Assembly: GCA_039583875.1 (NCBI GenBank)
Contig: CM077165.1
Location: 63,786,757-63,850,756, forward strand
Reading direction: 5' to 3'
DNA from: Platanthera guangdongensis
Taxonomy: Eukaryota > Streptophyta > Magnoliopsida > Asparagales > Orchidaceae
DNA: 64,000 bases
Shown here: positions 1 to 11,228 of the stretch, piece by piece
Layout of the letters: each line of letters begins with the position of its first letter
Position numbering within the stretch: the stretch's first letter is position 1
The notes under the pieces: model-generated
The model's input: only the letters and a program-made list of their open reading frames with translations
What the model was told of the DNA's origin: nothing
Databases searched by the model: none
Position numbers and translations under genes: made by a program

Positions 1-1176
1 TCGGGTAGATATGTAAAGTCCCCGTTGTTTAGAGTCCATAAGCGAGAACGGACATAAGCATGATGTGTGAAGCCTACCCGGACATGTTAGTCTGGATCGG
101 TGATGTTGCATTGCATAAATGCCGGAGAAGACTCCGTGCGATTGATTGTTTTTCGGGTTTTCTACATGGTAGATTGCAACACGGAGCCTTGGGGATTAAC
201 CCTAAGGTGCACCCAGAAAATTGGGCGGATCCGTGATCTTGCCAACTTGGAGACCTGAGAGCCAACTTGAACATAACCGAGTTATGTGAATTGTGTTACG
301 AAAATGGGATTCGGGAGAAGTTTGACCTGCACATATGGCTTAAATTGTCGTTGCGATGTGAGCATGGGTTAGATGGAACCGTACCCATTTCTATGTCGTT
401 CGGTTAGAGTCGTTGGCATAGATGAGGGTCTTCGGCGGTCTATGGCTTAAATTGTCGTGACCCATGCCCGGAAGACAAATTGCTCATATGTTTGGCCGTC
501 AAAGTGGCGGTGGTGAGTCCGGAATGTCTATGGCTTAAATTGACGTGACATTGGCCAGTTCACCGAGAATGTGCCCTGAGTGCACGGGGTGTGTGGCCGT
601 GTGAGCTAACGCCTGTGATGAAATGAATATTGATATATTGCTCGCTTATGCTAATAAAATGCAGGGAAGGAGCATCGCCGCCCCGAGTTGGGGGCGGGAT
701 CGTTATAATTTGGTCAGCATTGCTGACCGTTGCCTTTGTTTGCCACCGTGCGGTGGTTTTGTTGCTTGCAGGTGCTGCTGGACCAAGCGGTCAATAGCGG
801 GCAAAAGCCCAAATTGCGAAGCCGGCCATCGATGGCCAAATCGGAGTGTTTACTTCTTTTATTCATGTATGACCGGCCTGCGTGCCGTGGTTTGTAAATC
901 ATGTATTATTAAGTAAACAATTTTGTAAGGCCTTAAGGCCAGTACTTGTGTATGTACTACATTCCTATTTGGTATATTTAGTGGACATTCGTGCTCTTTG
1001 TGTTGGGTTCTTTAATTGCAACTTATAAAACTGCTTCTGCTAGAATGCTCTGTGTAGGACGTTGGATTGGTTGGATGGTTTCCATTGAGTAACAACCCGG
1101 TCTGTCTGTAGTATATGGCGTCGGGCCCCGGCCGAACCTACTGCTATATTCTATGCGACGGATAGGGGGTATTACA
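1..1176 (+). repeat. Right part of a Ty3/gypsy chromovirus LTR (same family as element E)
   Basis: The sequence is clearly similar along its length to 55560-56715, the right part of the E LTR. Shared stretches include a GAAGCCTACCC block, a GGTGATGTTGCA block and a GCTAGAATGCTCTGTGT block. It ends in ATTACA at 1176, matching the GTTACA terminus of E. The left part lies outside the window, so it cannot be told whether this is a solo LTR or the end of a full element. A 20-bp block (ATGGCTTAAATTGTCGTGAC and variants) recurs near 336, 441 and 527. The LTR stops abruptly inside an RNase H reading frame, so it is an insertion into the Tat element. The expected target duplication would begin with CTGGG at 1177. 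Confidence 0.8.
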
Positions 1177-2710
1177 CTGGGGGTGTTGGACGTGGAGGTC
1201 CTTACTGACTCCATGGTGGTAGCTTCCCAGATCAACGGGGAGTTCGAGGCGAGAGAGCCCCCTGTGACTATACTTAGCCAAAGTAAAGGGGTCATTGGCA
1301 CATTCCAAACTTTTTCCATACAGCACGTGCCCCGGGAGGAGAATGAGCAGGTCGATCATCTAGCGAAGCATAGTCCTCGGGTATGGCGTACCATCACTGA
1401 CCTATTTCTCCCTTCCATTGAAGAGGGAGAGCTCATGGAGATAGATCAGCAGTCCTCGTGGATGGACTCGGTCACAACTTTTCTTTCCACGGGAGAGTAT
1501 CCAGAGGGGGTGGACAGGAAGAAGCTCATGTACAAATCGACGTACTACCTCCTCCAGGACGGGTTGTTGTACAGGAAGACTCTCTCGGGGATGTTGGCTC
1601 GTTGCGTGGCCGAGGGAGAAGTAGAAAGAATCTTGGAGGAAGTCCACTCCGAGGAGTGTGGGAGTCACTCCGGGAGTCATACCCTGGAAGGAAGGATCGT
1701 CATGCAAGGGTATTTCTGGCCCACCCCGGGATGCAATGCAACAGAGTTTGTAAGAAGATGCCATAAGTGCCAGCTATTTGCCCCCCTACAGCTACAGCCG
1801 GCTCAGCGACTCAAGAGTATTACAGCACCCTGGCCCTTTGCCATTTGGGGAATGGATTTGGTTGAACCGTTCCCCCAGGCCAGTGGGCAGAGAAGGTTCC
1901 TACTGGTGATGATCGATTATTTTTTCAAGTGGTTGGAGGTAAAGACACTGGCCAAGGTGACTTCCCAGGTCATCATGAACTTCTTTTGGGGGGAGATCAT
2001 CTGCGGCCATGGGTTGCCCCAGGCCATTGTCATGAACAATGGGCCCCATTTCGCCACCGCGGAGTTTACCTGTTTCTGCGAGCAGCTTGGGATCAACCTC
2101 AGGTTCGCCTCGGTCCACCATCCCAGGAGCAACAGGCAGGTGGAGGTCGCGAATAAAATCATTGTTAACCTCCTAAACAAGAAAGTGGAAAATTTGATGG
2201 GGAGCTGGGTGGAGCAGCTTCCTGCGGTTATCTGGGCCTTGAGGACCACCGCAAACGCAGTTACAGGAGAGACCCCCTTCAAACTCTCCCATGGGTGTGA
2301 GGCAGTGCTCCCCGTAGAATTTGAAGTTCAAACACCTCGAGTTATTGCGGCTGGTGGAAGGCAGGGAAGAATGGCTGGCTGAGAAAGAGGAAGAGCTGCG
2401 GCTATCCCTTGATATGGTGGAGGAGCTACATGACCTCTCCGCCGTCCGACAGGAAGAGGTGAAGATGAGGATGGCCAAATACTTTGACAAGCATGTTAGT
2501 GTCAAACAATTTGTGGAGGGGGAATTGGTGCTAAATAAGGTGGACGCAGCAAGGAGTTCGGCAACCGTGGGGAAGCTAAACCACGGCTGGGAAGGGCCGT
2601 TCATTGTAAAAGAGGAATTGAAATCAGGAGGATATCGACTCCAAAATGTGGAGGGCGAGTCCCTGAGTCTCACCTGGAGTGATGATGAATTGAAGCGCTT
2701 TTTTCCTTAA
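1177..2710 (+). pseudogene. Tat/Retand-type pol fragment: RNase H end and integrase
   Basis: This is the C-terminal part of a Ty3/gypsy polyprotein. The end of RNase H comes first (around LTDSMVVASQINGEFEA, then VPREENEQVDHLA). The integrase zinc finger follows (H..H, then CHKC near 1765). The catalytic core has GMDLVEPFP near 1850. The tail at 2340-2700 contains the KLNHGWEGPF and GGYRLQN motifs typical of Tat-type integrases. The second catalytic Asp, normally in a DNG motif, is replaced (MNNGPHF near 2032), and the later G of the usual SNGQVE is R (SNRQVE near 2128). A frameshift near 2336 moves the tail to another frame; it ends at the TAA at 2708-2710. The RNase H start is cut off by the LTR at 1-1176. 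The fragment is therefore inactive. The lineage call rests on the integrase tail plus the downstream tandem array and antisense ORF. Confidence 0.85.
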
Positions 2711-2789
2711 AACATGTAAGTGGTGCTTTGATTTTTAATAAAGTTCTTTAACACACCAGTGCTGTCGCAATAAGTTTGCATGAAGAAGT

Positions 2790-4460
2790 GAAGTGTACTC
2801 AGACCCCGGGCAGATCCCGCTGTCAGGCTCTCACCTAGATGACAGGGCTGGAAGTCACTCGATGTCAACCTTTAGAAACTGAGCAGATCCCGCTGCCAGG
2901 CTCTCAGCTAGCTAGCAGGGCTGGAAGTCACTCGGTGTCAGCCATGGTTCCCGAGCAGATCCCGCTGTCAGGCTCTCACTAGCTTATAGGGCTGGAAGTC
3001 ACTCGGTGTCATCCTTGGACCCCGGGCAGATCCCGCTGTCAGGCTCTCACCTAGCTGACAGGGCAGGATGTCACTCGGTGTCAGCGTTAGACCCCGATTA
3101 GATCCTGTTGTCAGGCTCTCACCTAGCTGACAGGGCTTGAAGTCACTCGGTGTCAGCCTTAGACACCGAGCAGATCCTACTGTCAGGCTCTCACCTAGAT
3201 GACAAGGCCGGATGTCACTCGATGGTGTCAAACTCTGGACCCCAAGAAGATCCCGCTGTCAGGCTCTCACCTAGCTGGCAGGGCTGGAAGTCACTCGGTG
3301 TCAGCCTTGGACCCCGAGCAGATCCCACTGTCAGGCTCTCACCTAGCTAACAGGGCTAGATGTCCCTCGATGGTGTCAACATCTGGACCCCGAGCAGATC
3401 ACGCTGTCAGGTTCTCACCTAGCTGGCAGGGTTGGAAGTCACTCGTTGTCAGCCTTGTACCCTGTGCAGATCCCGCTGTCAGGCTCTCACCTATCTGGCA
3501 GGGCTGGAAGTTACTCGGTGTCAGCCTTAGACCCCGAGCAGATCCCGTTGTCAGGCTCTCACCTAGCTGACAGGGCTGGAAGTCACTCGGTGTTAGACAT
3601 GGACCACGAGCAGATCCCACTGTCAGGCTCTCACCAAGCTGACAGGGATGAATGTCAATCGATGGTGTCAACCTCTGGAACCCGAGCAGATCCCGCTGTC
3701 AGGCTATCACCTAGCTGACAGGGCTAGAAGTCACTCGGTGTCAGCCTTGGACCCCGAGCAAATCCTTCTATCAGGCTCTCACCTAGCTGACTGGGGTGGA
3801 TGTCACTCGATGGTTTCAACCTCCGAACCCCGAGCAAATCCCGCTGTCAGGCTCTCACATAGTTGGCAGGGCTGGAAGTCAATCGATGTCAGCCTTAGAA
3901 CCCGAGCAGATCCCGCTGTAAGGCTTTCACCTAGCTGATAGGGCTGGATGTCACTCGGTGTCAGCCTTAGACCCCGAGCAGATCTCGGTGTCAGGCTCTC
4001 ACCTAGCTGACAGGGCTGGATGTCACTCGATGGTGTCAACCTCCGGACCCCAAGCAGATCCCACTGTCAGGATCTCACCTAGCTGGCAGGGCTGGAAGTC
4101 ACTCGGTGTCAGCCTCAGATCCCGAGCAAATCCCGTTTTCAGGCTCTCACCTTGCTGGCAGTGATGGAAGTCACTCGATGTCAGCCTTGGACCCCTAGCA
4201 GATCCCGCTGTCAGGCTCTCACCTACCTAGCAGGGCTAGAAGTCACTCGGTGTCAGCTTTAGACCACGAGCAGATCCCGCTTTCAGGCTCTCACCTAGCT
4301 GACAGGGCTGGAAGTCACTCGATGGTATCAACCTCTGGGCCCCGAGCAGATCCCACTGTGAGGCTCTCACCTAGCTGACAGGGCTGGAAGTCACTCGATG
4401 GTGTCAACCCTTGGACCTCGAGTGGATCCCGCTGTCAAGTTCCCACCTAGCCGGCAGGGC
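2790..4460 (+). repeat. Tandem array, about 23 units of 70-77 bp, in the 3' region of the Tat element
   Basis: The core GATCCCGCTGTCAGGCTCTC recurs about every 72 bp, near 2815, 2887, 2961, 3030 and so on to 4425. Units end in a GGAAGTCACTCGGTGTCAGC block. Some units carry a GATGGTGTCAAC variant that makes them 3-5 bp longer. Unit-to-unit differences are mostly single bases. Open frames run through the array on both strands because most units lack stops; these frames are not genes. Tat elements are known to carry tandem sub-repeats between pol and the 3' LTR, and this one fits that pattern. Confidence 0.93.
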
Positions 4461-5011
4461 CGGGTGTCATCCAGGAAAAATCCAACTCCCCAGATAGTGT
4501 CCAATGGGTTTGATATCTCCTAAGGATGGGGGGAGAGGGGCTCGGCATAGGCGAGTCAGAACTTGCCAGCTCAGCCCGGCCTCGGTAGAAGGGTGGCGTG
4601 CCAGACCCTTGGATCTCGCTGAAGGGAGGCAAGCTCTGGCAGAACACCTCACCCCTTGTCAGTTTTACTTGTGAAATTTCATGGTTTTGGTCTCACATTG
4701 ACAAAAATGTAGGCCACTCTCAAGCTACCTAATGGTGACACGACCAGTGTGGCGGGTAGCCCATCTTGGAGCGGGCTCTAACAACTATCCTACTCGCAAC
4801 ATCGATCTACGCGAGGTCGCTGGGGGAAGTGCTCGCAGCCAAACAAGGCACGACAGAGAAATCCAGAAAGAAAACAAAAAATATATATATAATACTATTG
4901 TTATGGTAGACACAAAAGGTATCAAAAATGTTCTTTCATTAAGTAATGATATTTACAGATCGAGCTCGACTCGGCGAGATTACAAAAAAGAGGAAGAAGA
5001 AATTTGCAGGA
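4461..5011. other. Non-coding stretch between the tandem array and the antisense ORF
   Basis: No convincing coding sequence is visible. The stretch leaves the tandem array at a degenerate last unit and becomes AT-rich after about 4860. It ends just downstream of the antisense ORF stop, so part of it may be the 3' UTR of that antisense transcript. Confidence 0.5.
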
Positions 5012-7170
5012 TCAGGCATTGCCCCCCTTGCCGGACTGGTCACCATCCCCCCCCCCCCCTCCGACGGGCAGATCTGGGAAGTCCTTCCCGAATAGCGCGT
5101 CAAGGCTATCTTCATTCTCGCTTGGCGGCGTTGCCTGGAACAAGCTCGGCATCAGTTCCCGGACTAAGATCTCCTCGCATCCCTCCACCAGCACTCCAGT
5201 TTCCTTCGTCATCTGGAGGGTGAATATGGCGACCTGGATGGAGTTGATCCGCTGCCTCTCGGTGAGGTCGGCCTCACCGATGATCCTGGGGCTCTTGTAA
5301 GAGACGCCGGGCTCGACGTCGCGAGACGGGAAGAAGATCTCAGCCTGGCGGAGGACCTCGCGACTGAGGCTTGTGTTCTCCTCTATCGGCTTCGCGTTCA
5401 TCCCCTCCAGCTCGGCAAGGCGGGCACGCAGTTGGCCAATCTCCTCTTCCTGCCCAGCGGCATGAGCTCACAACTCTCCAGCGGCCTTGGCATCCTGATA
5501 GGGAAGTGTATCATCAACAACTACAAAGAAAAAATCCTTAGGGAAAAAGATAAGCAACAGATTGATGATTACCAGTCCACAGGCAGCCTGGGTAAGAAGA
5601 TTCTCTGCAATGCCGAGCTGCCTCGCCAAGTCGACAGTCTTGTCCTTGGCGACATCATGCGCTTTCTCGGCCTTTTGGAGGAGGTTGCAGAGGTTGAAGC
5701 TGTGGCGGACCACCATGTGGTGGAGCTCCATTGCCCGCATATGTGCCTGTTGGCCCTCATGGACGAGCTGCCCCAGTGAGATGCCCTTGTAGGTCTTGAC
5801 ATCCTCGCGGCCATGAAGGACGAATCCAAGGGAATAGGCGTGACCGGTGGTAGGCTCGCGGTCATCCCAGGAGGAGTGGAGGGTAGATATGGAGACCCGG
5901 TGGGCCGCCTCGTCACACTGGACCATCGGCTCGCCCGCCAAGTCTTTCCGCCTCCCCCCAAAGCCGAAGATGGGGTGTTCTTTCGGCGGGGCGGGCTCGA
6001 GAGCCACCTTCTTCGCCACGGGAGGAGCAGAGGTTGCCGTGGGGGGATAAGGGGTCTCGACAACTTCCTTCCCCTTGCTGGTGATCTCCTTGAGTGGGCT
6101 CTCTGGCAACCCATCGGGAATGACATCCGGCGAGCTCATGTACTTGGGGCTTTGTTGATGTTGTTGTTGTTGTTTCGCCTGTGGAGCCAACACGGCTCTC
6201 CTCATCTTTTTTGGTGGTTGTTGGTGAAGGGGCGAGCTCAAACTCGCGAGCTCAGCTCGCTTCTTGCCAGACGAGGGCTTGGATAAAGCCGCCTCGTCTC
6301 GGCAGGCCGCCGCCGCCACCTTCTCGCGGGTGAGAGGGTCCGCATACAACCCCGAGACTGCAAACGGCGGGTTCACGGGGATTAGCCCCTACCCTGCAAG
6401 AAAAAACTTGGAAAAGTTAGAAGATTTTCAACGACATTATGGCGAGCTTGGCAATTGTGAGAGGACAATACCTTCGTCGGGCTGGACAGGGTGGAGTAAG
6501 TCAAGGCCCCTTCGCAGGAAGGCGACTTCGAAGTCATTGTGGAGGAAGAACTTGTGGAGGTCGGCGTCGTTGCCGGACAAGGCCGGCGGGCGGCATACCT
6601 CCTCGCCTTTTTGCTGGGGGGAGAAGGGGATGTTACCAAGATCGCCCTTGATGAAGGCGATCTTGGTCATCCAGTTGTGGTGTTTGTTCGCGATCTCGCG
6701 AACCTTGATCAGGGAGCCCATGAAGTATTCAACGCCGTCCGACGCCGCCCAGTAGGAGAAGATCTTCCTGAACAGCATCAAGTTGAACTCAATCCTCCCT
6801 TGGTGGAGGTAGCTCGCGTATGCCACCATCATGGCGATGGCATTTGAATTCAGCTGCGCGGGCACTGCGCCATAATATTTAAGAATCTGGCGGATCTCCA
6901 GCCAGAGGGGAAGGCGCAACCCCACCTCAAAGTGAGAGATGGGGAAGGCGAGCTCATCATCATAGAAGGAGTTGATGGCCTCCCCCTCCCTCGGCCGACG
7001 CGTCTCGAAGCACGACAGATCGTGGCCGCCGACAAATTTCGCGAGCTCCGCCTTGGTGGTGCTCCCCTCGAAGAAGCAGTAATCTCTGAAGTGTTGGGCA
7101 CACTTGGTGCGGCCATCAGCGTCAGGATTGGTTTTGCCAATGCTCGCAAGAGGGGTGAACCGTGAGTCGA
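5012..7170 (-). pseudogene. Antisense ORF of the Tat element (Transposase_28-like, 'putative gypsy-type transposon' protein)
   Basis: Read on the minus strand, a frame with no stop runs from about 7170 to 6437. It shows an N-terminal domain with HDLSCFETRRPREG, DDELAFPISHFEVG, LRLPLWLEIRQIL, VPAQLNSNA and GRIEFNLMLFRKIFSYWA. This resembles the plant Transposase_28 family. After a short gap at about 6475-6400 with intron-like features (a TTTTTTCTTGCAG acceptor), coding continues at 6376-5468 with a Ser/Pro/Gln-rich linker. A helical, coiled-coil-like part follows (QKAEKAHDVAKDK, LARQLGIAENLL). A TGA at 5468-5470 then interrupts the same frame, which continues to 5012 (GQLRARLAELEG and so on) and ends in a Gly-rich tail. 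About 5500-5590 may be a second intron read through. No ATG lies at the expected N-terminus. Antisense extra ORFs between pol and the 3' LTR are known in Tat elements such as Grande and Retand; their function is unknown. Confidence 0.7.
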
Positions 7171-7245
7171 AAAGAGGAAAAGCGCAGGAAAAGAGAGAAA
7201 GAGTGAGAAGTTAAGGCAATAGTACGGGGTTTGGTGAAGGGGGGC

Positions 7246-7255
7246 CTATTTATAG
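7246..7255 (-). promoter_or_regulatory. TATA box for the antisense ORF
   Basis: The minus strand reads CTATAAATAG here, about 80 bp upstream of the open antisense frame. Position and sequence fit a plant core promoter. That it drives the antisense ORF is inference. Confidence 0.5.
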
Positions 7256-7509
7256 AAAAAGTAATCTGGGGGCCAAGCTGTCCAATCGGCCCAGCTCACC
7301 ATCCCAGCTCGCCAACCCCCAGCTCTCCGACTTCCGGCGCATTCCAACCAAGGCCAAGTCAAATGAGAAGCAATATAATTACTATTATTAAAACACAAGA
7401 CACATCTAAGAATGTTTGAAGTTAATTATTACAGCAATCTAGTGCAGGAATAAAGAAGGGGGGCGCGCGGGAAGGGGGGGAACTAGGATGTGAGTACCGG
7501 TCGGCTCGG

Positions 7510-8530
7510 CAAGGGAGCCGTCTTTTATCTACCTCGGCATCGCATCCCCCGTCCCCCAGATTGCCGCGTGCGGAGGAGCTCGTGAATCCTCCCCGAATTC
7601 CTCTGCTCCACCGAGAGGCCGTCGTCTATCTCATCCAGGAGCCTGGAAGGAGACGTCATCTCGCCAGCCTAGCTGCTTCGCACCTCGTCAGTGAGACTCA
7701 TGTTGTCGCATTGCAACGCCTCGTTGACTTCCTGCACCTCATGCAGCCCGCATACCAGTTTCTTTAAAAGCTTGACCCCCTCCTCGTCAGCTCGCCTTGC
7801 TCCACTTCAGGCCCAGGTAAGAGTCTAGAGAACTCGGGGAGGGGAGGGGAGAGTAATGGGCTGCCCGTGAAGATTCCTCGGCAGCGGATTGGCTGGGGGT
7901 AGATGTGAAGACAGAAGCATCAGCAAGAGGAGGTGTGCTGGGAAATCGCATGGCAAGAATCCGAGACAAATTTACCGGACGAGCTCGGCAACTCAAAGGA
8001 GGTGCGGGGAGGGACAAACCTTAGGGCCTTCCCGCACCGTGGGTCGCGCTTTCCCGGAGTAAGAAGCTCAAATCCCGGGATGGGGATGGTTTCCAGACCC
8101 GCCCCCGTGGTCACAACAGCTTACTGTGGGGAGGGGGCGCGCACCGGCGAGTTCGGCTTCTGTGAGCTCACACCAAAGGTACCAAAGGGAGGGGACGGGT
8201 CCCGAGGACGATTCTCCGGAGTCATGAATCGCGAGTCCGCAAGAGTGGTCTTGGCTCGCGGGGTGGTGTCTCGCGGCGCAGCGCCCCCCATACTATCAGG
8301 CTGGCTGTCCGGGCCGTCGCAGATTATGACAATGTTCTTGCACTTTTCTGGGGCAGGCAAAGTGGAGGAGCCGGTCCCGTGCTCCAAGGTAGTTCTCAGA
8401 TCATCATAAATCGGTTCAGCTGCTTGAGGAAATGACTTGACTCTCTTGGAGCTTGTCTCGACAGAGCCGCCTTGCTGGACAGCGAGCGGAACCACAGTCA
8501 GGGCCGCTATGCGAGCAGCTGAGACCTAGC
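7510..8530 (-). pseudogene. Possible second antisense coding region of the Tat element
   Basis: On the minus strand, 8530-8121 is open without an ATG and is Ser/Pro-rich (AEPIYDDLRTTLEHG, then PENRPRDPSPPFG). Near 7800-7510 a second open stretch has heptad-like character (KLLKKLVCGLHEVQEVNEA, LLDEIDDGLSVEQRN), with one TAG inside it and a TAA at its end. The two stretches are in different frames and may be exons or decayed pieces. I do not recognise a family. The stretch ends about 250 bp before the TATA box of the other antisense ORF, so it could be a separate unit or the 5' part of the same one. Confidence 0.35.
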
Positions 8531-8626
8531 GAGCTCGGTTAAGGCGCTCCTGGATCTCCTTGGGGATCGGAATCTCGGCAGGGATATAACAAAGGGAATG
8601 ACAAAATTCAGGCAGGTTTGCAGGTG

Positions 8627-8636
8627 TATATATATA
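8627..8636 (-). promoter_or_regulatory. TATA-like element upstream of the second antisense region
   Basis: The run TATATATATA reads the same on both strands and lies about 100 bp upstream of the antisense open frame that starts near 8530. It could be a core promoter for that frame or a simple AT repeat. Confidence 0.3.
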
Positions 8637-8859
8637 GCCGCGGGTGGACCCCACTCGAAGATTCCCTCAAATCCGACCCACACTCGCCGAACACTTGGGG
8701 TTGGATGTTTCTTTCCGAGCTTTGCCAAGCTCAAAAAGGGCGGGGATTGTGTACGATCCCGTATCCGGTGAGTAGGGTGAACCAGGAACCAGACCGGCTG
8801 GCTCAGATCACCCAAGCCCCAGGCGAGCTTGGCAGAGAAACCCGAGCTTGAGCTCGACA

Positions 8860-9400
8860 TTTGTCAACCGCGAGCTCGGCATTCGCCGAGCTAAGTCAGG
8901 ATTCCTCGAGTTGAGGCCGACTAATAGAGGCCTATAGATGGGCGAGCTCCCTGTCACAGCTCGCGCTCACGCAAAAGAGCTCGGAAACAGCGGGCGAGCC
9001 GGATCTTCAAGGGTGGCCGTGCTACCCAGCTCGGCCAGATTATGATGTACTTTTTACTATTTTGCCCCCATCGGTCTGCCCATAGCCCTTCAAAACAGCG
9101 GAGTTTGTCTGTTGGCAGACCCAGCCAAGGGTATTTTGGTAACTTCAGGCCAATTCAGTTTGGTTATTTGCAGTTCAAATTCTGAAATCTATAAATAGGA
9201 CCCAAGGGGTACCTCAGAAAGCATGCTTCACGTGCACTCTGGCTTCACCTCTCAAGCGCTTTATGAGGATACCTTAGCTCGACCTTTGGCTAAGGAGGGG
9301 AAGTGCTCTTAGATCTTCCGGGTGTGTGGTGGGTCCTACCTGCTGAGCCCTTGGGTCAGTTCTTTCTTGTTTCCCTTATTGTTTTGCTTGCAGGAGCGAA
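8860..9400 (+). repeat. Probable 3' LTR of the Tat element (ends not resolved)
   Basis: The location fits: downstream of pol, tandem array and antisense ORF. A + strand TATA box lies at 9190. A TGTCAACC at about 8864 could be the left end. No matching right terminus or target duplication could be found, so both limits are approximate. AGCTCG-type palindromes are dense from 8845 to 9040. Confidence 0.4.
9190..9199 (+). promoter_or_regulatory. TATA box in the probable Tat LTR
   Basis: TATAAATAGG follows an AT-rich stretch and is a canonical plant TATA box. It would mark the U3/R boundary of the LTR about 30 bp downstream. Confidence 0.55.
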
Positions 9401-11228
9401 GTAGGTGCGCGATCACCCCTTCCCCACGGGTGAACTCCACATGAGACCGAGTTTTCGGTTTCAACATCCATAATTCAAACTTCTCCCAAAGCCACTCCGA
9501 GCCAAATCTAAGCCCACCATCAGCTTCAGGATGTGAAAACAAGTGGTGTTCGACTGCTCGAGCAAAGCTTTTGTTGCAGAAATGGAGAATCGGGCTAGTT
9601 CGCCGGAGCAAACTTTGGCCATGGAGCACCGCCACAGCACACGCAGCCAAGCCGGCTACAGGTCCGTTTCGCCTCACCTCACCACGTACTAGCTTTCTAG
9701 CTCAATTATGTGAGACATCGGGCTCAATTGAGCCCGATACCATGAGAGCCAGTGTGAAATTTCCCAAATTTTTCTTCTAGCTCGGGATCGCCGGAGGAGC
9801 CGCCTCCATCAGCCTTACTGCCGGGAAGCGGTAGCCACCACCTCAACGGAGGTGGAGGCAATAATCGCCGGCGGTGGCGCCAGCCCAAGTGGACGGAATA
9901 AGCCGACAAACTTGCGCAGGAAGGTTCAATCTCAACCGTTGGCTGATGGGGACGATAATGGGATGCCGTCCATTTTGATCAAATTAAACAATAGTGGTTA
10001 TAATAATTTCATTTAGTTTCTATCACATTTTATACAGAACTTTGCATGTTAAATATAGGTCCCTTAGAGGCAATTTAAGAACTGCTCAGCACCATATCAA
10101 TTGTAGATCTATGTCTTAACTTTGATTTGTCACCCTAAACATATAATTTGGAGCAGTAGGGCTCCCTGTAGGGCCATTCTACCAAGACTGGTCCTAGGCT
10201 AGGGCAAATCTTAAAATAAATGCCCAAGCCAAACCATAAGTCACCATGACTTGAAATTTTGGGCAGGCTTGTGTTATGGGTAAAACTAGTCTCTGACCAA
10301 AAATGAGAATTTCTGGTCAGAAATGTTTTATAGTATTTGTTGAAATATTAAAAATTAAATTAAGTGTATTTTAGAGTGATATGACTCCAAATACCCCCAA
10401 ATTTGGGTGGGATGATCAGTAGGGCAAGATAAAATCATGGTAGAGATTTCAAGTCATTTTGACCTTTGCATGTTTGGGAAATCTCACATGCATGAGATTG
10501 GCATATTCAAACTTGGGGTGCCAATAGTAAAAATAGAAAAATGTAAATTTTGCCCAATTGAATCATTGCTTGTCCATGAATCTCTGGATAGGGGCTCACA
10601 GGGATGGAATAAACCTCCCATGTGAAATTTGGGATTTTTGGGATCAAAAATCCCATTATTTTTAACTATTGGAAAATATGCCTAGACAGGAAATAAATTT
10701 GGAAATTAACGCAAATGGGTTCATTAAATTCTGAAATTTTGTCACAAGTACTTGTAGGGCATTGTTCACCTCTGTAAAATTTATAGGACAATTAAGTGAT
10801 GTTTACTTGGATTTTAAGTAGATTTTATAATTTTGCCCATTATGGAAATTAATTAAAAATAAGAGAAATTAGTGTTTTAAAATTATGAAAACATTTACAG
10901 TTGTTTATTATTATATTTTGTTTATTGATAAATTATTTGAGAATTTTTGGAAGACTCTATATGTTAAAATCCCTAATAATGGTATTTTGATAATATTGTT
11001 TAAATGGATATAGGCTAGGTCAGATCATTGTTAAAGATTTGAAAATTCTGCAATTCGCCTTATTATATTATCATAAAAACCCACTAATGTTCTCAGAATT
11101 TTTGGTTGAGTAGTTGAGATACTTTATTTGGAAAGTGGTTGAATTGGAATTTTAATATTAAATGAGAAATAAATAGAAATTTGCATGGAAATATTATGAA
11201 CCTTGATAGACAGTAATATTTAACCTTA
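9401..11228. other. No recognisable gene; GC-rich then AT-rich DNA
   Basis: From 9400 to about 9960 the DNA is moderately GC-rich, with short open frames on both strands that match nothing I know. It includes a 22-bp perfect palindrome at 9717-9738. From 9960 to 11228 it is strongly AT-rich, with no coding frame. Its texture resembles the first part of a chromovirus LTR, so it may belong with the decayed LTR that follows. Confidence 0.5.

Noticed and set aside
2968..4164. Open frames on both strands across the 72-bp tandem array
   Set aside because: They follow the repeat period and carry no domain; they come from stop-poor units.
9336..9909. Short open frames that might be exons of a host gene
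   Set aside because: No recognisable domain, no consistent frame and no splice context that I can support.
10437..10625. A 62-codon frame in AT-rich DNA
   Set aside because: It is isolated, with no domain and no promoter context; expected by chance.
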